Of a DNA stretch of 64,000 nucleotides, positions 42,664 through 51,483 are shown one piece after another. Every line of letters starts with the position of its first letter. The stretch's first letter is position 1. The stretch comes from Bradyrhizobium sp. 4 (GTDB lineage: Bacteria; Pseudomonadota; Alphaproteobacteria; Rhizobiales; Xanthobacteraceae): contig NZ_CP064686.1 in NCBI RefSeq assembly GCF_023100905.1, forward strand, positions 4,898,001 to 4,962,000, read 5' to 3'. Under the pieces are notes generated by a model. The model was not told the origin of the DNA, did no database searches, and was given only the letters and a program-made list of their open reading frames with translations. The translations under genes and the position numbers were made by a program.

Positions 42664-43218
42664 ATGAAACATCCGTCGAGCCGCGAGTTCTTCGCATATT
42701 GGAACGAGAAGCGCGGCACTGCGCGGGCGCCAGACCGGGCCGATATCGATCCGGCCGCCGTGCGCGGCCTGCTCGGTGACATCTTCGTGCTGTCCTGCGA
42801 GCCCAATCTCGGCTTCCCGTTCCGCGTCGCGGGCACGCGCGTCTGCGCGCTCGCCGGGTGCGACCTCAAGGATTCGAGCTTTGCGGCGCTGTTCGACGAA
42901 GCCAGCCGCCGCGAGATCGAGGAGATCACGACCATCGTCGCCGACGAGAGCCTCGGCGCAATCGCCGGCGTCACCGCCACACGCGAGGACGGCAGCAAGG
43001 CGCATCTCGAGCTGCTGCTGCTGCCGTTCAACGCCCGCCCGCATACACCAGTGAGCGTGACAGGCGTGCTCGCGCCGTTCGACGACGAATGCGGCGCGCT
43101 GGGCCCGTTCGCCCTCACCTCCTGGCGCTATCTGCACCAGCCGGAAAAACTGCTGCCGCGCGCGATCCGCAAGCTGCAGATCGCACGCGGGCTGATGGTG
43201 TATGAGGGACTGCGCTAG
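42664..43218 (+). CDS. PAS-domain protein (PAS_5 type)
   Basis: A 184-residue single-domain protein. The start MKHPSSREFFAYWNEKRG and DIDPAAVRGLLGDIFVLS match the stand-alone PAS_5 proteins that are abundant in Bradyrhizobium. The PAS fold continues through PFRVAGTRVCALAG and VTATREDGSKAHLELLLLPF. There is no output domain, so its signalling partner is unknown. The start at 42664 is preferred over 42625, which adds a basic stretch. Confidence 0.88.
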   Translation: MKHPSSREFFAYWNEKRGTARAPDRADIDPAAVRGLLGDIFVLSCEPNLGFPFRVAGTRVCALAGCDLKDSSFAALFDEASRREIEEITTIVADESLGAIAGVTATREDGSKAHLELLLLPFNARPHTPVSVTGVLAPFDDECGALGPFALTSWRYLHQPEKLLPRAIRKLQIARGLMVYEGLR

Positions 43219-43231
43219 CAGTGCACCCTGC

Positions 43232-43621
43232 TCACGGCATCGCCAGATGCCAGGCGCCGTTCAGAAAGCCGTCGCCAGTGACGTCGCCGGGCTTGGTGTC
43301 CTTGGCGAAGGTGTAGAGCGGCTTGCCCTTGTAGGCCCACTGCTTCGAGCCGTCGTCGCGCGTGATGACGGTGTAGCCGTCGGCGGCGGCATCGCTCGCC
43401 TCGGCCTTCAGCACCGGCCAGTTGGTCGCGCACGGACCATTGCAGGCCGACTTGCCGTCCGCATCCTTGTCGAAAGTGTAGAGCGACATGCCCTTTGCGT
43501 CGGTGAGCACGTTGCCTTTGTCGGTCTTGCCGGTCTTGGTCGGCGGTGCCGCGAAAGCGGCGGGAATCATCGCCAGCGATATTGCGAGCGTGAGCGCGAG
43601 GCGGATCGAGGATGTCGTCAT
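43232..43621 (-). CDS. secreted COG4315-like repeat protein
   Basis: A 129-residue exported protein. The signal peptide (MTTSSIRLALTLAISLAMIP) ends AFA-A. Two copies of a G-x-x-L-Y-T-F-x-K-D motif are seen (GMSLYTFDKDADGKSACNG and GKPLYTFAKDTKPGDVTG), with CNGPCATNWP between. This is the pattern of the secreted-repeat/COG4315 family. The C-N-G-x-C pair could bind metal or form a disulfide. Periplasmic. Function unknown. Confidence 0.88.
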   Translation of the reverse strand: MTTSSIRLALTLAISLAMIPAAFAAPPTKTGKTDKGNVLTDAKGMSLYTFDKDADGKSACNGPCATNWPVLKAEASDAAADGYTVITRDDGSKQWAYKGKPLYTFAKDTKPGDVTGDGFLNGAWHLAMP

Positions 43622-43767
43622 GGTCTCTCCTGTCATGCAATGGGCTTGCATGGGTAGGACGCCGCGCGAGCCGCCGTATTCCTGAGATGGCGGCAAGGAT
43701 ATTTTTCGCTGCACGCATCGTCACATCGGAATAAACTGGGATGATCGAGACGGAGCGACGGGTCGAC

Positions 43768-44274
43768 ATGAGCAAGCCGCATTGGCGTCCCGCGCACGCC
43801 TCCGACCTGCCGGCGATCAGCACGATCGCAGCGCGGATCCATCCGGATCTGCCTGAACGCCCCGAAGTGTTCGCGGAAAAGATGCGGCTCTATCCCGATG
43901 GCTGCCGCGTGCTTGCCACGGACGACGGGATCGTCGGCTACGGTCTCGCGCATCCCTGGATGCAGCACCGGATTCCGCCGCTCGACGGCTTGCTCGAGCA
44001 ATTGCCCGGCGATGCGGACTGCCTCTATTTGCACGACGTCGCGGTGCTGCCGGACTTTCGCGGCGGCGTCGCGCGCGACTATGTCATCGCGATCGAACAG
44101 CTCGCGCGCGCATTAGGAATCGCGACGCTCGCATTGGTGTCGGTCTACGCCACGCGGCCGCTGTGGGAGCGTCTCGGCTTTCGGCCCGTCACGGCTGATG
44201 CGGAGCTGCGGGCAAAGCTTGCGACCTACGGCGACAGCGCAACCTACATGCTGCGCGACCTCGCTGCGACGTAA
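43768..44274 (+). CDS. GNAT-family N-acetyltransferase
   Basis: A 168-residue enzyme from the ATG at 43768 (MSKPHWRPAHASDLPAI); an ATG at 43741 adds nine residues. The GNAT core has the acetyl-CoA strand YLHDVAVLPDFRGGVARDYVIAI with the R-G-G-V/G-x-A signature. ATRPLWERLGFRPV is the usual end of the fold. It transfers an acetyl group from acetyl-CoA; the acceptor is unknown. Cytoplasmic. It is divergent from the secreted repeat gene and shares the intergenic region with it. Confidence 0.9.
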   Translation: MSKPHWRPAHASDLPAISTIAARIHPDLPERPEVFAEKMRLYPDGCRVLATDDGIVGYGLAHPWMQHRIPPLDGLLEQLPGDADCLYLHDVAVLPDFRGGVARDYVIAIEQLARALGIATLALVSVYATRPLWERLGFRPVTADAELRAKLATYGDSATYMLRDLAAT

Positions 44275-44306
44275 CGCCCCTCCCCGTCGACGCCGGAAGG
44301 CGGCCG

Positions 44307-46307
44307 TCAGGTGCGATGCTTCTTTTTCGTCTTCGGCTTCTTTCCGGCGGCGCCCTTCTCAGACCACGACGTGACCGAGGGCTCGGCGTGGCCCGGCTTG
44401 TTCTTGTGCTTTTTCTTCTTTGCGAAGGAAGGAGCATCGTCGAATTTCGGTGTGCGCTCGCCGTACGGCTTTTCGTGCGGCTTGCCATGTGGCTTGCCTT
44501 GAGGTTTGCCTTGCGGCTTGAACCCGCTCGGCTCGCGCGCGCGGTCGCGATGATCGCTGTCGCCGCTGTCGCGCCGCGGCGCGTGGGACCGCTCTTCCGA
44601 AGCCGTTTGCCGCTGCGGCGCATCCGCCATCGGCTCGAGGCGGATATTGTCTTCCTTGTCCGGACGCTTGATCTTCACGGCGAAGGATTCCGCGACCCGC
44701 TCGGAAATTTCGAACTCGGTCGTGGTGTCCATGATCTTGATTGCGCCGATATCGTTCTTGTCGATGCCGCCACGACGGCAGATCATCGGCAACAGCCAGC
44801 GCGCTTCCGCATTCTTTTTTCGTCCGATGTTGGCCCGGAACCAGACGCTGCCATCCGCCATGCCATGCTTCGACGACGATTTTCCCGCTTTGGGTCGAGC
44901 CCTTTCGGGCCGATCGTCGCCACGCGAAGCGCGGACATCGTCGCGCGGTGCGCGCGTATCATTGCGGCCGCGATCCTCGCGCGGCCGGCTGCTCCGCTCG
45001 CCGGGATCCATAATGTCTTCGGGCGACGGCAGCCGCGCGCGATAAAGCCGTGCGAGTGAAGCGGCAATATCCTCAGCGGACCGCTCGGCCAATAGGGCCT
45101 GCGCCAGCGCCAGATCGTCGGCGGTGGTCTCTTCCGTGAACAGCACGTCCTTCATGCGCTCGTGATCGAGTTTGCGGATCTCATCCGGCTGCGGCGCCGT
45201 CCCCCAGACCGCGTCGATGCCCGAGACGTTGAGCAGCATTTCCGCACGCCGCCGCCGCACGGGCGGCACCAGCAGGATACTCGTCCCCTTGCGGCCCGCG
45301 CGGCCGGTGCGGCCGGAGCGATGCTGCATGACCTCGGCATCGTTGGGCAGGTCCGCATGAATGACGAGATCGAGGCTCGGCAGATCGATGCCACGGGCGG
45401 CGACGTCGGTCGCCACGCAGACGCGCGAACGTCCGTCCCGCAGCGACTGCAGCGCCGTGGTCCGCTCGTTCTGCGTCAATTCACCGGACAGAGCGACCAC
45501 GGAGAAGCCGCGCTCCAGCAGCGCCGCCTGCAAATGCCGGACGCCATCGCGCGTGCTGCAGAACACCAGCGCGCTCGGCGCCTCGTAGAAGCGCAACACG
45601 TTGACGACCGCGTGCTCGGCATCGCCGGGCGCGATCCGGATCGCGCGGTACTCGATATCGGCGTGACCGCCTTCGTCGCCAGCGACCTCGATCCGGAACG
45701 CCCGCTGCTGATACTGCTTGGCCAGCGCGACGATGCCGCGCGGGAACGTGGCCGAGAACATCAGGGTGCGGCGCGTGTCGGGCGTGGTCTTGAGGATGAA
45801 CTCCATGTCCTCGCGAAAGCCGAGATTGAGCATCTCGTCGGCCTCGTCGAGCACGACCACCTTCAATTCAGAGATGTCGAGACGGCCGCGCCGCAAATGA
45901 TCGCACAGCCGGCCGGGCGTGCCGACGACGATGTGAGCGCCGGCCGCAAGCTCGCGCTGCTCGCGCCTGGGATCCATGCCGCCGACGCAGGAGACGACGC
46001 GACCGCTCGCATGCTCGTACAGCCACGCCAGCTCGCGATGAACCTGCAAGGCAAGCTCGCGGGTCGGCGCCACGATCAGGGCAAGCGGTGCACCCGCCCG
46101 CTCGAACCGCTCGGCGTCGCCCAGCAGGTCCTTGGCCATCGCCAGCCCATAGGCCAGGGTCTTGCCGGAGCCGGTCTGGGCCGAAACCAAGAGGTCGCGG
46201 TCTGCGGCCTCGTCCGTGAGCACGGCGAGCTGAACGGGGGTCGGACGGTCGTAGTTGCGCTCGGCCAAAGCTCGGGCGAGCGGCGCACTCATGGTCGGAA
46301 AAGACAC
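44307..46307 (-). CDS. DEAD-box RNA helicase with DbpA-type C-terminal domain
   Basis: A 666-residue helicase. Q motif NYDRPTPVQLAVL; Walker A AQTGSGKT; PTRELA; VLDEADEM; FSATFPRG; then HRSGRTGRAGRKG, all in order. A basic linker follows, and then the DbpA-like RNA-binding fold WFRANIGRKKNAEARWLLPMI (about 495-515). The C-terminal 100 residues are highly basic with P-Q-G-K-P repeats. In DbpA this domain directs the enzyme to 23S rRNA hairpin 92, so a ribosome-assembly role is likely. The start at 46307 or the ATG at 46292 both fit. Confidence 0.95.
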   Translation of the reverse strand: MSFPTMSAPLARALAERNYDRPTPVQLAVLTDEAADRDLLVSAQTGSGKTLAYGLAMAKDLLGDAERFERAGAPLALIVAPTRELALQVHRELAWLYEHASGRVVSCVGGMDPRREQRELAAGAHIVVGTPGRLCDHLRRGRLDISELKVVVLDEADEMLNLGFREDMEFILKTTPDTRRTLMFSATFPRGIVALAKQYQQRAFRIEVAGDEGGHADIEYRAIRIAPGDAEHAVVNVLRFYEAPSALVFCSTRDGVRHLQAALLERGFSVVALSGELTQNERTTALQSLRDGRSRVCVATDVAARGIDLPSLDLVIHADLPNDAEVMQHRSGRTGRAGRKGTSILLVPPVRRRRAEMLLNVSGIDAVWGTAPQPDEIRKLDHERMKDVLFTEETTADDLALAQALLAERSAEDIAASLARLYRARLPSPEDIMDPGERSSRPREDRGRNDTRAPRDDVRASRGDDRPERARPKAGKSSSKHGMADGSVWFRANIGRKKNAEARWLLPMICRRGGIDKNDIGAIKIMDTTTEFEISERVAESFAVKIKRPDKEDNIRLEPMADAPQRQTASEERSHAPRRDSGDSDHRDRAREPSGFKPQGKPQGKPHGKPHEKPYGERTPKFDDAPSFAKKKKHKNKPGHAEPSVTSWSEKGAAGKKPKTKKKHRT

Positions 46308-46756
46308 GGGATAAACCTTGGTTGGTCCAGGCGCGGAACGTCGAGCCGCGCGACCTGAAGCTGCGTAGGCGGCAAATGGTCCAGCCGCACGCGTGGTGAT
46401 TTGATTTGGACGCTCTTTACGCCAAGTGCGGGCAAATCACCATGCCTATGACGCATGGCTTTGGTGATGCCGACAATAAGCTTACTGGCCAGCTCGACCC
46501 ACTACATGCAGCGTTTTCGGGCCGTTTCGCTGCATATAGCGGGATTTTGCGCCGAAGTAGAGGGTTTTCGCGGCCACCCGGCTCACATTGTGCGCCATTG
46601 GCCTGCCGGGATGCGCAGATGACCTCTCTCGGTCGAACGGCTTGTGTGGCGACTGCACGCCTTGCGACGAGACCACAGCCGTCGAGACGCAAGTCTTGTC
46701 GCCCAAGCGCGTCGCCCCCAAATCGTGCCTAACGAGGAAGCAAAGAAGGGTGACAC
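46308..46756. other. 449-bp intergenic region with short dyads
   Basis: No credible gene. A hairpin ATGCAGCG / CGCTGCAT (46506-46513 and 46528-46535) and an imperfect dyad ATCACCA / TGGTGAT (about 46438-46470) are visible. The stretch looks like decayed DNA. The cupin gene's ribosome site lies at the right end. Confidence 0.45.
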
Positions 46757-47110
46757 ATGGCCGACGGCATATCGCTTGCCGATAAACTCGCGACTTTTGG
46801 GGATTTCTGGTCTCCGCGCACGATCACGACCTTCAACGACTGCGACGTGATGGTGGTGAAGGTGAAGGGAGAGTTCACCTGGCACAAGCACGACGACACC
46901 GACGATTTCTTTCTCGTCGTGAAAGGCAGCTTGGACATCGAATTGCGGGATTGCACGGTGACGCTCGGTCCGGGCGAACTCTATGTCGTGCCCAAAGGTG
47001 TTGAGCATCGCCCGGTCGCGCGCGAGGAAGTTCATCTCCTGCTGATCGAGCCAACCGGCACGCCGAACACGGGCGACAAGGCCACCGCCGCGGCCCGCAC
47101 GCTCGCATAG
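46757..47110 (+). CDS. small cupin-domain protein
   Basis: A 117-residue single cupin. Motif 1 is GEFTWHKHDDTDDFFLVVKG with two histidines and an aspartate for metal. Motif 2 is PGELYVVPKGVEHRPVA with the third histidine. It is thus metal-competent. Such cupins include dioxygenases, isomerases and storage proteins, so the activity is open. AGGAAGCAAAG before the ATG supports the start. Confidence 0.92.
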   Translation: MADGISLADKLATFGDFWSPRTITTFNDCDVMVVKVKGEFTWHKHDDTDDFFLVVKGSLDIELRDCTVTLGPGELYVVPKGVEHRPVAREEVHLLLIEPTGTPNTGDKATAAARTLA

Positions 47111-47127
47111 AGAGCGACGCGCGGGCC

Positions 47128-47640
47128 CTAATCCCTGGAGGTCACCAGCCTGCCGAATCCGCCGGCCAGCCTGGCTCTGGCCCGCGCAACAGTGTCCCTC
47201 GCCGCGCGGCCCAAGGCGCGGACCGCGCGCCAGGCTTCGGTCGCCTGCAGCCATGCCCTTACCTCGGTGACCTTCCCATAGGCCCAGGCGAAGGCTGGAA
47301 TCCTCATCAGCTTGTCACGGGTGAGATGGAACAGGCGCTCGACCAGCACCAGCTTGAGCAGCTCGCCGATGATGAACGTCACCGCCCCACTCACGACCTG
47401 GCCGGTCGCCGCGAGATAGGCCGCCACGGGCTTGACCGGCTCCAGGATAATGACGGGCACGGAAAACAGGGCGAGCGAGCAATAAGGCGACAGCGATCTG
47501 ATCCAGCCGCGCAATCGCTTCAACTGGAGGTGCCGCCCGATCCAGCGCGAGATTGGCCTCGCCACAGCCATGAAGACCGCATCCACCAGGAAGTAGATGG
47601 CGGCCAGGATGTAAGTGACGGGTTTCAGGATTCGCTTCAC
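47128..47640 (-). CDS. membrane protein with basic tail
   Basis: A 170-residue protein. Helix 1 is at 8-27 (VTYILAAIYFLVDAVFMAVA). An interfacial segment (RWIGRHLQLKRLRGWI) follows, then helices at about 55-70 (SLALFSVPVIIL) and 75-100. The C-terminal 60 residues are soluble, arginine- and alanine-rich helix. No family recognised. Charges suggest a cytoplasmic C-terminus. It is convergent with the cupin gene. Confidence 0.75.
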   Translation of the reverse strand: MKRILKPVTYILAAIYFLVDAVFMAVARPISRWIGRHLQLKRLRGWIRSLSPYCSLALFSVPVIILEPVKPVAAYLAATGQVVSGAVTFIIGELLKLVLVERLFHLTRDKLMRIPAFAWAYGKVTEVRAWLQATEAWRAVRALGRAARDTVARARARLAGGFGRLVTSRD

Positions 47641-47754
47641 GATGAACTCTCCCGTGAACTGAAAGCCGAAACCCGGGCCTAAGTTTCACCCCGGCGTGAA
47701 TAACTCGGGGATTTTCGATGGAACTTTTCGTGCACGGCCGCCCGCTCCCGGGGT

Positions 47755-48183
47755 TCAGATCTCCGCATAGACCTCCAAAAGATTGCCGTCGGGATCACGG
47801 AAGAACAGCGTCCGATGCCCGAACGACTGGTTCGTCGGCGGCGACAGCAGCGCCACGCCGTGGCGTGCAAGTTCGTCGGCACACGCATCGACTTCGGCCG
47901 CGCAGACCTTAAAAGCCAGTTGCAGCGAGGCACTGCCCGCCGGCGTCGGTGTGTCAGTCGCGGTCCGGCCCGGTGTAGCGAGAGCCAGCGTGTTGGGGCC
48001 CAACCCGTACTCGATCCAGTTCGCCGACAGCTCCCGCAGCAGCGGAAACGCGAGGACGTCTTCATAGAAGCGGCGCATCGCCGCCATGTCGCGCACGAAG
48101 ACGACGGTGTAGTCGATCGCACGGATGGCGCGGAAGGGCGAGCGGGTGCGTTGGATCGGTTCGGTTGTCATCTCGTCCTTCAT
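47755..48183 (-). CDS. VOC-family (glyoxalase-fold) protein
   Basis: A 142-residue vicinal-oxygen-chelate protein. Two beta-alpha-beta-beta-beta halves: DYTVVFVRDMAAMRRFYEDVLAFP and ELARHGVALLSPPTNQSFG ... TLFFRDPDGNLLEVYAEI. The C-terminal D-G-N-L-L-E-V-Y is typical and brings a metal glutamate. Possible roles are dioxygenase, glyoxalase or resistance protein. Cytoplasmic. The start may be 48183 or the ATG at 48171. A family B repeat lies upstream. Confidence 0.92.
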   Translation of the reverse strand: MKDEMTTEPIQRTRSPFRAIRAIDYTVVFVRDMAAMRRFYEDVLAFPLLRELSANWIEYGLGPNTLALATPGRTATDTPTPAGSASLQLAFKVCAAEVDACADELARHGVALLSPPTNQSFGHRTLFFRDPDGNLLEVYAEI

Positions 48184-48198
48184 TCCAAACGCCGGCTC

Positions 48199-48277
48199 GT
48201 AGCCCGGATAGAGCGTAGCAGAATAGGAGGAGCCACAGGCGAGAATCCCGGATTACGCTGCGCTCCATCCGGGCTAC
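48199..48277. repeat. palindromic repeat, family B
   Basis: GTAGCCCGGAT (48199-48209) and ATCCGGGCTAC (48267-48277) are perfect complements with secondary dyads between. It lies between the VOC gene and the broken DUF5680 gene. Relatives are at 1384, 50025 and possibly 37739. Confidence 0.8.
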
Positions 48278-48292
48278 AGGGCTCGCGAGACT

Positions 48293-48774
48293 TTATCGCA
48301 ACAAACCGCCACTGTAACGGACCGCATAGAGCGGCACGCCATCCTGCCGCGCGATCGTCTCGACACCGTGGAAACGATCGAGCGCGCCCTCGACCTCGTT
48401 CCGATAAATCATGCCTGCCTGCTCGAACAGATGCGGGCCCCGAAACGGATACTCGACGCTGACGTCCAGCAACGCCTGGCGCAGGAATTTGTAGACCGCG
48501 AGGAAGGTGTCTCGATCCGTGATCTCCGCGCGGACGCCACCGCTGTAGCTCATCGACCAAATGACGCGCTCATCCCGAGACACGGTCTCCTGCCGACAAA
48601 GAACCCTATTCCGAAATAGATATCGCGATAGGCATAGGGTGCCGCGCGATGCTCGAGCTGCTTTGAGCCTCTGAGCGGCGGAGCGGCCACGGTGGCGTCG
48701 TCGTCGAGGCCCGCATAGGTCCGCCGCTTGGCTTCGACCAGAAACGCCGCGAGCTCGTGCGGAATCGATACCAT
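48293..48774 (-). pseudogene. DUF5680-like gene with a frameshift
   Basis: Two overlapping frames together make one DUF5680-type protein. The first part (ATG at 48774, MVSIPHELAAFLVEAKRRTYAG ... YRDIYFGIGFFVG) is in one frame. The second part (QETVSRDERVIWSMSYSGG ... RGPHLFEQAGMIY ... VPLYAVRYSGGLL) is in another. They join if one base is restored near 48593, where GTCGGCAGG should read with an extra G or C. The first frame alone ends at 48550. It follows the alcohol dehydrogenase gene by 3 bp, so it is in that operon. A true mutation or a sequencing error are both possible. Confidence 0.85.
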
Positions 48775-48777
48775 CGC

Positions 48778-49929
48778 CTACTCCACCAGTTCCGGCCACG
48801 GCACGATCGTCGATTTCACCGTCTTCATCGCCATCGCGTCCCTCACCGCCTGCGCGACGCCGTCTTCCGTGAACGGATAGATCGTCTGCATCTTCAGCCA
48901 GGGATATTTGCCCGCCGTGCGATGGAGCATGTCGACGCCGAGCGGCAGATCGTTGGCGCTAAAACCCCAGGAGCCCAGCACGTTGATATCCTTGGTGCAG
49001 ATGCGGTGCCAGGAGGTCTCGATCGAGCCGGCGTCGGTGAACTGGCCCATCTCGACATAGGTGCCGCCGTCACGCAGCATCTCGATGCCTTCGGGGCCGG
49101 CGGTCGGATGACCCGAACAATCCATCACCAGATCGGCGCCGAACCCACCGACGATGTCGCGCACGCGGGCGATGCGTGCCTCGGGCGATTTGATCTCCTC
49201 GATGTTCACCGTCGCCTCCGCGCCGAACTCGCGCGCGAGCTTGAGCCGGGGCTCCTCCGGTGCGCCGACACAGATCACGCGCCCTGCCCCCATCTCCTGG
49301 GCAGCAGCGACCGCGAGAATGCCGATCGGGCCCGAGCCCTGGATCACCACGGTGTCGCCCCAGGTGAAACCACCGGCGCGGCTCGCGCGATTGAAGGCAC
49401 GGATGCAGGAGGTCAGCGGCTCCGACAGCGCACCCAGACGCAGCGACATGTCGTCCGGCAATTTGTAGATCTTGGTGCCCGGCAGCATGTCGAGATCGAC
49501 ATAGACATATTCGGCCCAGCCGCCCCACATGTGAGGCGCCTTGTCGAAGCCGAGATAGCGGCCGTAATAGACCGGCGTCAGGCACTTGTTGGCGGTCAGG
49601 GGATAATGGATGCAGTAATAACAGCGGCCGCAGGGCATCAGCGGCGGGATCATCACTTTTGATCCGACCTTGAGCGGCTTGCTCATGAAGTCCTCGGTGA
49701 ATTCGTCGCCGCATTCGACGATGATGCCGCCGAGCTCATGGCCGAGCGTGAACGGCCATGGCAGCGGCTTCGGCCAATGCCCTTTCAGGATGTGCAGGTC
49801 GGTGCCGCAGACGCCGCAGGCGCCGACCTTGATCAGCGCGGCCTTTTTGCCGACCTTCGGCCACGGCACGCTGCGGATGACGGGCTCGCTGCCCGGCCCT
49901 GCGTGGGTGCAGACGCGGATCTGGTCCAT
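48778..49929 (-). CDS. zinc-binding alcohol/polyol dehydrogenase
   Basis: A 383-residue MDR enzyme. The catalytic zinc motif is VGACGVCGTDLHILKG and GHELGG. The structural zinc loop has cysteines in CGRCYYC and ANKC (four ligands). NAD-binding VVIQGSGPIGILAVAAAQ. Typical substrates are sugar alcohols, threonine or glutathione-formaldehyde adducts, but the sequence does not decide. The ATG at 49929 (MDQIRVCTHAG) is chosen; a frame to 50013 is repeat-derived. Its stop is 3 bp before the DUF5680 gene start. Confidence 0.94.
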   Translation of the reverse strand: MDQIRVCTHAGPGSEPVIRSVPWPKVGKKAALIKVGACGVCGTDLHILKGHWPKPLPWPFTLGHELGGIIVECGDEFTEDFMSKPLKVGSKVMIPPLMPCGRCYYCIHYPLTANKCLTPVYYGRYLGFDKAPHMWGGWAEYVYVDLDMLPGTKIYKLPDDMSLRLGALSEPLTSCIRAFNRASRAGGFTWGDTVVIQGSGPIGILAVAAAQEMGAGRVICVGAPEEPRLKLAREFGAEATVNIEEIKSPEARIARVRDIVGGFGADLVMDCSGHPTAGPEGIEMLRDGGTYVEMGQFTDAGSIETSWHRICTKDINVLGSWGFSANDLPLGVDMLHRTAGKYPWLKMQTIYPFTEDGVAQAVRDAMAMKTVKSTIVPWPELVE

Positions 49930-50024
49930 GGCGTGTCCTCGATGCCCGCTTGTTGTGTAGTCAGTGGTTGCGAGCTTGGGATGAAGCGTATGTGAGATGC
50001 GCGGTCGTGCCAAGCCGTGGGCTC

Positions 50025-50095
50025 GTAGCCTGCACGGAGCGAAGCGGAATGCGGGACCAGCGGCCCCGGATTACGCTTCGCTCCACCCGGGCTAC
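50025..50095. repeat. palindromic repeat, family B, diverged copy
   Basis: GTAGCCTGCACGGAGCGAAGCGG on one side and CGCTTCGCTCCACCCGGGCTAC on the other form an imperfect palindrome, sharing its core with 48199-48277. It lies in the divergent gap between the dehydrogenase and MFS genes. Confidence 0.75.
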
Positions 50096-50183
50096 GGGAC
50101 TGTCCTTACGCACCCAAGTGTCTTGAGCGGCTGGCGGCGAACGTGTAGGCACGGCGCGAAAAGTCCCACCCCCAGGTGCCCGC

Positions 50184-51431
50184 TTGAACCCCCTCCCCCA
50201 AAATCCCGTGGTCGCGTCCGGCTCGTTCGCGGCGATGAAGTCGGTGCCCTACCGGCTCCAGTTCATCGCTTACGTGCTGGCGATGATGGCCGACAATATC
50301 GAGCATGTGATCAGCTATTGGGTGGTGTTCCAGAAATTCCATTCGCCGGCGCTGGCAGGCTTTGCGGTGCTCTCGCACTGGCTGCCGTTCCTGCTGTTCT
50401 CGGTCGCGGTTGGAGGGCTGGCCGACCGGGTCGATCCGCGCCGCATCATTCAATGCGGCATGCTGCTGTTCATTGTTGCCTCGGCTGGATGGGGTTTCTT
50501 CTTCATCACCGACGCCATCGAGATGTGGCACGCCATGCTGCTGCTGGTGATCCATGGCTGCGCCGGCGTGTTGTGGCAGACGCCCAACCAGCTGCTGCTC
50601 TATGATCTCGTCGGTCCGGCCGATCTTCCGAGCGCAGTGCGGCTGAATGCGATGGCGCGCTATCTCGGCATTCTGGTCGGCCCCGCCGTCGGCGGAATCA
50701 TCATGCTCACGCTCGGCACCTCGCACGGCATCATCTTCAACACGCTATTCTATCTGCCGATGCTGCTGTGGCTGTTCTGGGCGCCGGTGCGGGACAAGAG
50801 TGTCGCGGTGCGGCGCTTCGCCGTGCGGGGCTTCGCCGACATCATACTGACGATCCGCGCCATCGGCACCCAGCCGGTGCTGACGGCGATGACATGGCTT
50901 GCCGGCCTCACCTCCTTCATGATCGGCAATGCCTATCACGCCCAGATGCCGGGCTTTGCCGGCGATCTCGGCCATGGCGATCCCGGAATCTCCTACAGCG
51001 TGCTGCTCGCGGCCGATGCGGCCGGCGCGCTGCTCGCCGGCATCGCGCTGGAATCCTGGGGGCGGCTCAAGGGCACGCCGCGCACCGCGATCATGCTCGC
51101 CATGCTGTGGAGCGTGGCGCTGCTCGGCTTCGCCTCGGTGCGGATCTATCCGGTCGCGATCGTGCTGTTGTTCTTTGCAGGATTCTTCGAGCTGTCGTTC
51201 AACACCATGGCGCAGGCGCTGGTGCAGTTGAACGCGCCGTCCGACATTCGCGGCCGCGTCGTCGGCCTCTACAACATGGCGGGGCTCGGCATGCGGGCGT
51301 TCAGCGGCATTACCGTCGGCTTGTTCGGTGCGGCGATCGGCATTCACTGGTCGCTCGGGCTCTCGGCCGCGGTGCTGCTGGCGCTGCTATGTTTTCTCTA
51401 TGGGCGCGCGGCGAGGAAGACGCCCGGTTGA
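50184..51431 (+). CDS. MFS transporter (DHA3-like)
   Basis: A 415-residue transporter with about 11-12 helices from residue 25 (LQFIAYVLAMMADNIEHVISYWVVF). GGLADRVDPRRIIQ is the loop 2-3 signature. A long basic loop near 195-215 and the pattern ELSFNTMAQALVQLNAP fit the EntS/DHA3-like efflux group. The start is not certain: TTG at 50184 has AGGTG upstream, while GTG at 50208 and ATG at 50235 are alternatives. It is followed after 52 bp by a second MFS gene in the same direction, probably one operon. Substrate unknown. Confidence 0.88.
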   Translation: MNPLPQNPVVASGSFAAMKSVPYRLQFIAYVLAMMADNIEHVISYWVVFQKFHSPALAGFAVLSHWLPFLLFSVAVGGLADRVDPRRIIQCGMLLFIVASAGWGFFFITDAIEMWHAMLLLVIHGCAGVLWQTPNQLLLYDLVGPADLPSAVRLNAMARYLGILVGPAVGGIIMLTLGTSHGIIFNTLFYLPMLLWLFWAPVRDKSVAVRRFAVRGFADIILTIRAIGTQPVLTAMTWLAGLTSFMIGNAYHAQMPGFAGDLGHGDPGISYSVLLAADAAGALLAGIALESWGRLKGTPRTAIMLAMLWSVALLGFASVRIYPVAIVLLFFAGFFELSFNTMAQALVQLNAPSDIRGRVVGLYNMAGLGMRAFSGITVGLFGAAIGIHWSLGLSAAVLLALLCFLYGRAARKTPG

Positions 51432-51483
51432 CTCCGGCGTCTCCCCACCGCACGCTCGATGTAGGGTTTGGGGAGATGAGGCG

